A DNA stretch of 64,000 bases, from NCBI RefSeq assembly GCF_049243985.1, contig NC_135370.1, positions 108,152,006 through 108,216,005 on the forward strand, given 5' to 3'. The notes below the pieces were generated by a model. It searched no databases and had not been told where the DNA came from. It was given only the letters and a program-made list of their open reading frames with translations. The position numbers and the translations under genes are program-made. The DNA is from Paroedura picta. Taxonomy: Eukaryota; Chordata; Lepidosauria; Squamata; Gekkonidae. Position 1 is the first letter of the stretch, and each line of letters opens with the position of its first letter. Shown here in pieces: positions 55,309 to 64,000 of the stretch.

Positions 55309-56095
55309 GAACAGATCTGTCTGGGTTTGCAGTTTCGTTGTAGATTGTTTTTTTTTTAATTGTGCATTCAAATAAACAGAATGACTTCTATACATTTTTA
55401 CTTGTTCCTGCAGTGACTATTAACATGAGGTATACTGCAGCCTCCTGAATGAGGGTAAAGTTATTATTAACATTTACAAAACTCTTGTAACACTCTTATG
55501 CTTTTCACTGATTTCAATAGATAGACCTTAATTTCTGGTTATTTTAGAAACGATACTTGTTAGTTACCATGTGCCCTCTCTTGGCCATTCTGTGTAATTA
55601 CAGCAAACAGCTGCTGGCTTCACATTTTCTGCTAGGTATATTATTATTTCTGAGCATGGCAACACTAGAGAAAGCTATGTGTTGTCATGGGAAGACCTTC
55701 AGTTTTGTTACTATGTCCAGCTGTGTGCAAATTACAAAGACTGATTTTATGCTGAATGGTTGTTAAAATTCATCTCATTTCCTATTGCATCACAAATCAA
55801 AATACTAATAATTAGACAACAATTTTTGTGTGCAAATTATCAGTGTTTTTGCATATGTCATGTCAAAGGATATCCATGAATGCTGCCTCATTTGGGTGCC
55901 TCCAACTGCCCACAAACTTCAAACAGTAACTCTATCATCTGGTTTATACAACTATTCCTGCATTTGGCTATGGGCATATGCAGCTCATTGATGGGCACAT
56001 GTAACTCCCTTGCTGCTTACTTATAGAAACTGGAAAGGGGGAAATATATCAATATCAGTACACAAGGAACATTTTTTTTCATGCACTGTTCTTAC
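55309..56095 (-). other. ANO5: ANO5 intron sequence
   Basis: AT-rich intronic sequence. The frame at 55557-55766 is not recognisable. Confidence 0.6.
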
Positions 56096-56226
56096 CCATT
56101 TCTAGATATTCATAAAACAGTCCCAAGGCTCCAAAGGTCTGCAGATCATGGTCCTGTTCCCATCGACTGTACAAATTCTCTGGGTTACTCCTGGCTTTTC
56201 GACGGCCCCACCAATTCCAGATCCAG
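56096..56226 (-). CDS. ANO5: ANO5 exon (human exon 18 equivalent)
   Basis: [20 protein letters not shown] then [20 protein letters not shown] and LEM plus G. Human has [20 protein letters not shown] and [20 protein letters not shown]. The first base completes the proline codon CC|C. The acceptor TTTTTTCTAG and donor GTAAGA are strong. Confidence 0.96.
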
Positions 56227-56707
56227 CTAGAAAAAACATAACAGTCAGAAAGGACAGAATACAGAATAGTGGAGGACAGCATCATGTATCTTTTGCCAGA
56301 ATACCCCGAAGTACTACTCACCAAAGGGGACTGGAAACGTCTTGCACATGGGATACTGAATTTGCCTAATCATTTGAATCTAGGCATACTAAGGCATACT
56401 ATCATTTTCCCCACTATTTGCCATTCCTAAATCTGAAATTCAAAAAATCTTAACCTTGTTCCAGATCTTACAATGGGAGCCTTTGACAATCACAGCAGTT
56501 GTTCTTATGTGACTATTATGAACACTGTGAGAACCAATATCAAACCTACTTCCTGTAATTAATTTATTCTCTGATGCTTTTATCAAGCAGATTCATTTCT
56601 GAAAGATCCTCTGTGGTGAATGTGACTCTGATCCTGTTCTGAGCTTAGTGAAGGAGATGATATTATAACTTTTGAAATGTCTTAAACGTAGTTTCAGCAT
56701 CACTTAC
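56227..56707 (-). other. ANO5: ANO5 intron sequence
   Basis: Short intron between exons 17 and 18; no features seen. Confidence 0.65.
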
Positions 56708-56805
56708 GGTACAACAGCTTCCTGGATGTTCCCCCAGATTTGTTTGCCAGCCATGATAATGGTAAGTTGTGTTGTCAGTTCTATTAAGCATCCTGCAGGA
56801 TCACA
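56708..56805 (-). CDS. ANO5: ANO5 exon (human exon 17 equivalent)
   Basis: [20 protein letters not shown] then [12 protein letters not shown] plus CC. This is the helix after the CDPxGC motif that characterises anoctamins, with the conserved glutamate in LIEL. It is 98 bp, the same as the human exon as I recall it, and was too short to appear as an ORF. The donor is GTAAGT. Confidence 0.96.
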
Positions 56806-58617
56806 CTGATGAAAGAAATAAAAGGAAAATGCAATTGGCCTGAAGAACATATAGGCTCACGTCTTATGCCTTCTATCCGCTTGATCTCTCTACCACATAG
56901 ACGTGGATTCTTCCCACTCACAGTGGGCACTTTCCAGTTCTATGGAATTGATTCTTCTTGCATGTGTGGAAATGCTCAGCACCAGAGGAACATGCACACC
57001 ACAGTCTCTACAACCAACTAAGAAGGAAGGAATACGACCCAAGAAACAATGTCAAAAGAGAAGGCAGGAACTGGGTTTTAAAAATATGACTCACCCTACA
57101 GGCTTGGCCCTTTGTTGGAGTTTGGATGGGAAGGCATTTTGTCCCTGTGAGGGAGCCATAGATGTGTCTGAGAGGAGAGACGTCTGAGTGTGGGGAGGGT
57201 TTTTCTAAGGAAAAAGGGAGACAGGAGGAGGATCCTGTGCAGAGAACAGTGTAGCCTAGTGAGGAGTTTAAAACAGAGCTGCAGCCCCTGGAGATCAGCT
57301 ATATTACAGAGAACCAGAGAGGAAACAAGAAAGTTTGAGATCTGCAGAAGGCCTGAGAAAGTAGAAGACTCTCTTGCCTCTGCTGCCTCAATTTTAAATC
57401 GTTTGCAGGTTCTCATTTTACTAACTGCTAAATTCCTGTTGGGGTGTGTGCCTGTGTGTGTGGGGGGTTGACCTGTTCTACAAGTGTTTTGCTCCCTCTA
57501 GTGGTTGATTTGGTATCACAGAGTTCTTTCTAGGATATCTCCCTGCAACTTTAAACTGCAGGTTTTTATGCCGGACACAGATAATTTAAAGTCCTTGCTA
57601 CTTTACATGTATTCAAGGCCAAGTCCGTGGTCCAGCTACTATATGGACTGGACATTCAACTTGGCTACTGAGAGGGTTCTGTCTTCTTTTTGTGTACCGT
57701 ACTCTGGGTCTTCCCAACTGAATCACATACACACCTGTGTGCCTTGAAACCGGCCAAGGGCTTGCACAAACCAGAGTGTGGATTCTACCTCTTTTTAAAA
57801 ACTGATTATCCATATCCTTCCCTCAGCTATTCTGTTTGGTAAACACTTGGGAACCCCTTCTAGTGAAAAGTGTTGCCCTTGTAGGGCTGGGATTCCTGAA
57901 CAATTATTAGCTCATATATTACTTCAGCACAGTTTTTATTTGAAGTCAAACAATGTAACTATTACACCTCTTCTGCATAATGTCCAGGGTCTCCTAGAAC
58001 AGCAACTAGCAACGTGCCTCTTCTTGTACAGAAATCTCTGTATCATCTTGCAGGTGGCTAAATATTTGCTAGCTGCAATAAGGATTTGTGAACAGTTTAT
58101 GTATGCTTTTACTTTTTGTCACTCTGTTTTTATGTAATTTTGCTTTGTAAATTCTTCTAAAAATGTCTTCCTGCTTCTGATGAGAGAAATGCCTAATAAA
58201 AGTGATGAATTAATTAGAACAGAATGAGAAAGCAGAAAAGCTGCTTTCCATGTGTTTCTTACTGTCATTTTCCCATCCCTCTTTGTTGAACAAAATCTGT
58301 GATGAATAAAAAATGATTAGAGGACCCGTGGAGCTGTTTTCAAATTGTATTTTTAACCCTTCTTCCCCTTTTAAGAATTGGGGCTAGTGTATTGAAGGCA
58401 CCACTGATTTCTGTTCCCCCCCCCCATCCATTCCCCAACCCAAGTCCAATAAATTTCTTCCCTCAGCTGGGGTTGGTACAAGAAACTGGGGTTTCATATG
58501 CTTAGGGGAGCATCCCACCCATTTTCCCCTTTATCTTAAATGCTGAACAGGAAGATTTCTCCCCCTACTCCATCATGTGACGTATTCAGTCTTTCTAAAC
58601 TCTCAATCTCCCTAAAG
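56806..58617 (-). other. ANO5: ANO5 intron sequence
   Basis: No gene is recognised. The stretch 57090-57480 is comparatively GC-rich and gives frames on both strands without domains. A C-run lies at 58418. Confidence 0.5.
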
Positions 58618-58954
58618 CAGCCTTTTCCAACTTTTTTACTGCTGAGAGACCCCTGAACCATTCTTCAGGCTTCGAGAAACCCCAGAAGCAGTGTGATTGT
58701 GCAGAATATGGTTGGGAAGCATAGCTGTGTACATGCCCACCCGGGGTCCCTCCACTTCCTACCTCCTCCAGACCCATCACTGGCCATTCTGGGAGGGGTG
58801 ATTAGATCAACATGACCATATATGGTCATATCATCCAATAAATGTTTAACAAATTTAAAAATATATTAAAAATTAATTCCTACCCATTTGGGAAACCTTT
58901 CCAGGGCTATCTACAAACTTCAGGGTTTCATGAAACCCTGGTTGAGAAACCCTG
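58618..58954. mobile_element. hAT-type MITE, about 337 bp, with TSD
   Basis: The left end CAGCCTTTTCCAACTTTTTT mirrors the right end GGTTGAGAAACCCTG. The duplication CCCTAAAG (58610-58617) and CCCTAAAA (58955-58962) matches at 7 of 8 bases. It is an inverted relative of 47432-47755 and shares ACCATATATGGTCAT. Confidence 0.85.
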
Positions 58955-60023
58955 CCCTAAAAGAACACTTCTTGATAATTTTACCTGAAGTGCAAAAGAA
59001 GAAACTAGCTTCCACAATGTACACAAAAAGGACCTTTTCAAATTAGCTCATCAGTGGAGAGATGGACTTTTCATTGCTCTCACTTTCCAATGTTAACATC
59101 TTTTCTCCTCCTCAAACTTAACAAAAAAGGTATAAAAGATTATCACCCCGTCCATCAAATTCACAGTCAACAGGCTGGGATCCAGAACCTGCTAACCGTC
59201 TAGCTGGCTCCTGTACTTTCCCATCCTGCTCTGCTGTACTTCTCCAGAATGTCCCAGCTGTGATTCTCCCCTTTTAAGTTCTCCCCTAGTAGCAGGTAGT
59301 TAGTTAGATAAAGTGTTTAAACTGTTTTTTTTTAAACTTCATATGTGCATTTATTTCCATTCTACAGCACTTCTGTTTTTATTTACCTGACTTAACTTGG
59401 TTCTCTTTCTGTTAATTTAATTTTTTAAATCTAAGATTATTTCCCTTCATTTGTTTTGATTGTTATTCTATATCTCAACCCCAGCATGCACTGGATACAG
59501 TATTGGCAATTAATACTCCACAATAGGCATATTTTCTTTTTGCTAGCAGAAAGATGCTTTTGTTAGATACGAGGGCTGCACATGTATGAGTGAATTGGGC
59601 AGCAACAGAGACCTGAGGATCCCACCGGCCAATCCAACAGCAGTTAGAGAACTTATCTGACTGGGATATCAGGGCAGTTCAGCCAGATATTTGGATATTT
59701 CAGGACAACAATCTCTTTTAATCCTTTAGATAAGGTCGAGTCCAAACCAAAGCTACTGGAGTCCTCAGAGTATTTGGCTTCTTCAGTACAAAGAATAAAG
59801 CAACTTGAATTCACTGGGAAGGCAGTTGGGAGACCAGCCAAAGAAGAGACCCTGTGCCATTCTACAATTAATTTCTAATGCTATCAACAGTGGTACATGG
59901 AGAAGATACTCCCTGGCCTTGGAAGAATTTAAGGTAACATGCTAGTTTTCTACACTGTCTTGATTAAAAAATCAAAGAGGCTGGCAACTTTCCCTCCCTG
60001 TTCACTCAGCACTGAGTCCATAC
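58955..60023 (-). other. ANO5: ANO5 intron sequence
   Basis: AT-rich intronic sequence; nothing recognised. Confidence 0.6.
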
Positions 60024-60193
60024 CTCCTCATTTCTCCAGCTATTAAACATGTATGTGTAAGAGCCAGGGTAACCCGCAAATTTTCCTTTGAAGAAAGCCA
60101 CATAGAAACATGAAGAGTAGTAGTTGACAAACTGAAATAGGAACATCTTCATGGTCAGTCTGTTTTCATACTCAAGGTGTGTTCTTGGAATTT
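60024..60193 (-). CDS. ANO5: ANO5 exon (human exon 16 equivalent)
   Basis: [20 protein letters not shown] then [20 protein letters not shown] and [17 protein letters not shown], with donor GTATGG. The human sequence is [20 protein letters not shown]. This is the helix preceding the CDPxGC exon; the YVAFFKGKF motif is an anoctamin signature. The first two bases complete G|AA (Glu). Confidence 0.97.
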
Positions 60194-60503
60194 CTGAAAG
60201 GTCAACAAAATAAAACAGATTAATTGTTTTATTAATTCTGATGATGAATTCTCTTCCCATCACATACTACATCCAAATACTGGCTCCTGTCTAGACAAGG
60301 CTGAGAAATCATGTCAGTTTCGGTACTGCAAAACTATTGGGACTGAGCATGACCATACTTCTTTCAAGACTGAAGGACAGTGAGTCAGGTTTTTGTCAGC
60401 AGAGGAAACCAATGACAGAAAGCAAGTCAAGGCCATAGCCAGAGCTGGACATGACCGCCAGTGAACAACCCACGCTAGCCAGCAGTACTTGGCATCATAG
60501 GAG

Positions 60504-60611
60504 TAGGGGTGCCCAAACTGTGGCTTCCCAGATGCCCATGGGCTACAATTACTCTGAGCCCCTGCCAGCATGGCCACGGACACCTGGAGAGCCACAGTCT
60601 GGCCATCCCTG
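60504..60611. mobile_element. hAT-type MITE, diverged
   Basis: AGGGGTGCCCAAACTGTGGC at the left mirrors GCCACAGTCTGGCCATCCCT at the right. The interior GGGCTACAATTACTCTGAGC relates it to the palindromic family at 31800. No clear duplication is present. Confidence 0.65.
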
Positions 60612-61280
60612 CTTTAGAATAAACCACAAACAATTATTTTAAGTACTTTAGCACTTAAGTCTAAACTAAAATGACAAGATTTCCATTTGATACTTGCCAA
60701 TTTTAATTATCTTATTTCAGACTGCTTTTATTGTCCTATTATCTGCTGCTAAATGATTCATCCATTCATTTACAAGATTTTTATCCCACGTCTCTCCCAA
60801 AGGACCCAACATCTGAAAAATGAAGTCACTCTTTTGTTTTACTATATAGCAAATACAGACAGACTTTATAGTCTAGTCTTCGAGCTAGTGCAAACTTTAT
60901 TAGTGATGAAAATAGAGCCATAGTGAACACTCACATAAGCAGACTACTCATGTGAGCAAAGGAACATCCAGGGAGGACAGACCCAGCATGCTTCTCCAGT
61001 TTTCTTTCCAGTACATACTGCATCTCATCTAATTCTCTTTCCATCTCACTTCTCCTCTAATGTTTCAAAGATGATAAACATTTTGAGGAAGGGCTAGTTT
61101 ATCATGGAGATGTGAGCTGTTATCAGTCCATAACTTGGTTAGCCTGTGAAAATCATGCCTGTAGTGTTCTTACTCATAAAATCAAAGAATTGGTATGCAG
61201 TGATGAAACTGCTATGAGTCCACCCACCCACATGCTATAGTAAGAGACCAAAACAAGCTTTTCCCAGGAGTGCATCAGAA
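60612..61280 (-). other. ANO5: ANO5 intron sequence
   Basis: Unique intronic sequence; nothing recognised. Confidence 0.6.
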
Positions 61281-61465
61281 AGTGCTGTCAAATTGCAGCT
61301 GACCCTGTAGGGATTTCAAGGCAAGAGATAGACAGAGGTGGTTTGCCATTTCCTGTTCTGCACAGCAACAACACTGGACTTCTTCTGTAGTCTTTCATCC
61401 AAGTACTAACCAGGCTGACCCTGCTTAGCCTCCAAGACTTGTCAAGATAGGGCTAGCCTGACTTC
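61281..61465 (-). mobile_element. 5S rRNA-headed SINE, near full length, inverted
   Basis: The left end AGTGCTGTCAAATTGCAGCT is the BovB-like tail and GAGGTGGTTTGCCATTTCCT the body. CATCCAAGTACTAACCAGGC and TGACCCTGCTTAGCCTCCAA are the reverse of 5S rRNA sequence. Confidence 0.85.
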
Positions 61466-61571
61466 CTGAAATCGGTGGAGAATTAGAACTGTCCAAAAGT
61501 CAATACAGCTTGACCACTGCCAAGGCAGAAATGTAGCTCTTGTCAGTTTTGTTCTTATGTAAGATACCTAC

Positions 61572-61794
61572 CCATATCTGTGATCCAGATGGCTATCCTC
61601 TCATATAGGAAATTCAAGATCATGATGATAACAAAATTCAGGAGTGACGCAGTGACTGACGTTGCTAGCTGCGGTGTCAGTAAACGACGAATAGGAGTTG
61701 GCGTTTGTGCATTCTCCATTAAGCTGGCAAAAGCGGCATAAACGGCAAGACGGTATACTATCACAGCTATCATACTTGCTATGATCAAGGAGAT
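61572..61794 (-). CDS. ANO5: ANO5 exon (human exon 15 equivalent)
   Basis: ISLIIASMIAVIVYRLAVYA then AFASLMENAQ, LLTPQLATSVTASLLNFVII and MILNFLYERIAIWITDM plus G. It encodes two transmembrane helices with a variable loop between them. The acceptor is CCCTCAG and the donor GTAGGT. The 223-bp length gives 74 codons plus one base, matching the next exon. Confidence 0.96.
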
Positions 61795-62939
61795 CTGAGG
61801 GAAACCATACAGATTAAGGACACTGTTTATAGTATCAAGAATGCATCCAACCACTAGTGACTTTAAAATGTGCAGGAGTCTAAGAACCAATCTACACCCT
61901 GTGATAAACATAAACCACACTTAAGACTTCAAGTAGGGATTGTATGGTTTAATGCTTCCCTGTATGCAGAATTGTGGTCACACGCACACCGAGCCTGAAA
62001 ATAAGAAACTAGCATTTCAAGAGCTAGAGGAATACCTTCCCCCCTGATGATCTAGTTTTCTAAATGCAAGAAACTTTCTTTTCCTTAAATAAAGGGAAGC
62101 ACTTAAGCATGCAATTCCTCACCTTTAGTCTGAAATAGTATGGATAACTCTGAATGCATACATTGTCCTACATACACCATGCAAATCCATGCAGAGCACA
62201 CTAGCAGCATGTGATTCCAAAATCCACAGATAAAGGAGCTGTTAATCCATATGGTAGAAAAACAGAACACACATTTTGATCCTTCTTATTTACTACAGTA
62301 TTTTGACCTTTTTTAAATCTTGAAATGCTGAGCATCTCTGAGAATACCCTACAATACTTTTTACAGATGAATTAGCTTGGATATGCAGGATAAAATCCAC
62401 TACTCACTGTCTCCAATGTGGCTGTGGTCTAAGGATAAGTAACTAGCAGTTAACAGACATACATAACGGGTTTTTTGGGCAAGTCAAATTTTCTGGCTAG
62501 ATTAAATTTGTGCAGAATTTCTGGAGAGCTCATGGCTTCTGTTTGGAATGTGACATATTGTTCCCTGTATTAAGACAACAGACTGACATGCTCAGATTTC
62601 AACTTGGTCTGGGCATAACAAAACATACTACCTTATTATTAATCAATGACAGACTGATGTCTAAAATGGTAGATTAATTGTGATGGGTAATGCCCCAGTA
62701 ATTCATAACCTTTGACATAAATCAAAGAGATTACTCTAAGTGGGCTGTGGATTGTGTACCACCTGTTTCAATGTGTACTTTGCATGAAAGCAGGGAAATG
62801 CTAGTCAGAAATCATTGTAGCAAACAGCATTCACAGACAAGCTACAGAGCAAAAGCTTACATACATGTTAAAGCCCAAGCTTAAGAGGCTGTTAGTACTT
62901 GTTATACGTGTTAAAGCACTGATTCAAAAGAATGCTCAC
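61795..62939 (-). other. ANO5: ANO5 intron sequence
   Basis: AT-rich unique intron; nothing recognised. Confidence 0.6.
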
Positions 62940-63014
62940 CCAGAACAACACTGTCGTTCCCGAGATGCAGAACCGTACAGCCTGGCTAGTTAGAGGCAAA
63001 TAAGGCTCCAACTC
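62940..63014 (-). CDS. ANO5: ANO5 exon (human exon 14 equivalent), first ANO5 exon in the window
   Basis: 25 codons, ELEPYLPLTSQAVRFCISGT then TVLFW, aligning with human [20 protein letters not shown] TVTLW. It is the start of a transmembrane helix in the membrane core. ANO5 is a TMEM16-family protein of muscle and bone linked to phospholipid scrambling and membrane repair; human mutations cause limb-girdle muscular dystrophy and gnathodiaphyseal dysplasia. The nine exons here give 471 codons, from about residue 445 of some 913 to the stop. The N-terminal exons lie beyond the right edge. Acceptor GTTTCAG, donor GTGAGC. Confidence 0.93.
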
Positions 63015-63373
63015 CTGAAACAGTCAAGCAAGCACAGCACAGTTGACCACACACAGTCATATTCTTACACTGAGCACTGCAAAAAACCTTTAACCACTGT
63101 GAGAAAGCAAACACAACCCAAGAATATTATCTGTGCCCCCAAAGAATGCACATAGCACATTTCTTCTTATGGTGAAACACAGGGATGGAGGAGCCAGCGA
63201 TCAAGGCATGGGAATGGAAAAGCCAATCATCCTAAGCCCCTGCTCATTGGCTGGCCAAAAGGCAATTTTGTTTCCTTCTCTGTTGCAGTGTCCATTTCAG
63301 CCTCAAACACACATCAGAGTAAATTGTGTTGCAATGAAAACATGCATGTTTGCACTAATTGTTCCTCTTACAA

Positions 63374-63722
63374 CAGTGGTTCTCAACCTTCCTAATACCG
63401 CAACCCTTTAATACAGTTCTTCATGTTGAGGTGACCCCCAACCATAAAATTATGCAAGCGTTCTTTCACAGAAATTAAACCGAAACTGACCAATGGCGTG
63501 AAGATCCATTGTTCATGATTGTATATACATTGTTTTTTTCCCCAGGGTTTCTCGGTTCAGTTCTGCCTCTTGTCCCACCATGCCAATCTCGCTCTTTTCC
63601 ACTGTTCCAGACAGACGAACACTCTATCTTGATCTACCCCGCAAGGCTGTTGTGTAGATGGCTGCTTGCCCTGCCGCGACCCCTGTGAAAGGGTCATTCG
63701 ACCCCCAGGTTGAGAACCACTG
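63374..63722. mobile_element. hAT-type MITE, about 349 bp
   Basis: Ends CAGTGGTTCTCAACCT and AGGTTGAGAACCACTG are a perfect 16-bp inverted pair. The flanks TCTTACAA and CTCTACAG are only loosely alike, so the duplication has decayed. The interior has no transposase. Confidence 0.85.
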
Positions 63723-64000
63723 CTCTACAGCATCTTCAAAAGTGTCTTAATAAATGGAAAGGGAACCATTGTCCTCCATGCTCTCACGCCTGTTTTACTT
63801 TCACCCTTGAAGAAATGGCTGATTTCATTAGTCGCCACTCTAAGCTCCATGGATTGGGTTTCCCAGTCTTACCCAAAATAATATTCCAAAGTACAACAAG
63901 CTCAGTTTCCCATAGTCATTTACGGTCTTCCTCTTAAACACCTCTACTTCCTAAAATATCAGACCAGAGAGTATAAAAAGTGGAGATTTAAGAAAAGAAT
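63723..64000 (-). other. ANO5: ANO5 intron sequence to the window edge
   Basis: No further ANO5 exon could be found up to the right edge. Confidence 0.55.

Noticed and set aside
57070-57490. Possible LTR or virus-derived segment in an ANO5 intron
   Set aside because: It is GC-richer than its surroundings, but no terminal repeats, primer site or viral protein motif could be seen.
61380-61465. 5S rRNA gene
   Set aside because: Similarity is partial and diverged and is fused to a SINE tail. It is the head of a 5S-derived SINE.
63015-64000. A further upstream ANO5 exon
   Set aside because: No frame matched the region before EMEPY in ANO5 (the cytoplasmic segment preceding this helix). The next exon must lie beyond the right edge.

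Overview
This window is animal nuclear DNA, very probably from a squamate reptile (a lizard rather than a snake, though that is inference). It shows split genes with GT/AG introns and vertebrate proteins. Its repeat set is typical of squamates: BovB/RTE, CR1 and L1 LINEs, tRNA- and 5S-rRNA-headed SINEs with BovB-like tails, and many small hAT-type elements. All three protein-coding genes are on the minus strand.

Layout, left to right. (1) 1-5104 is the 5' part of SLC17A6 (VGLUT2): the first bases of exon 3, exon 2 and coding exon 1. A near-perfect REST/NRSF site (RE1) lies about 0.7 kb upstream of the start codon. (2) About 6-27 kb is intergenic. It carries old SINEs and MITEs and one full-length BovB LINE (19648-22868) with an intact 1009-residue ORF and a perfect 11-bp target-site duplication. 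(3) 27476-29029 is a complete two-exon class A GPCR of the P2Y/SUCNR1-like type. (4) About 29-44 kb is intergenic, with a CR1 fragment, nested elements and AT-rich unique sequence that may contain conserved non-coding elements. (5) 44469-63014 holds nine exons of the 3' half of ANO5 (human-equivalent exons 14-22, from about residue 445 to the stop). Exon phases agree at every junction. The introns contain a CR1, several hAT MITEs, two BovB-tailed SINEs and a 2.2-kb L1-type non-autonomous element with its own ORF.

The order ANO5 then SLC17A6, both in the same direction, matches the human 11p14.3 arrangement as I recall it. I know of no annotated receptor gene between them in human, so the GPCR is the most interesting gene here. 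The second theme is recent retrotransposition: an apparently competent BovB, BovB-tailed SINEs with clear target-site duplications (one apparently carrying a 3' transduction), and a young L1-type derivative.

The genes do not form a pathway. ANO5 is a membrane anoctamin of muscle and bone, SLC17A6 loads glutamate into synaptic vesicles, and the receptor's ligand is unknown. Exon boundaries were read by eye from splice signals, reading frame and remembered family sequences; no alignment or transcript data were available.
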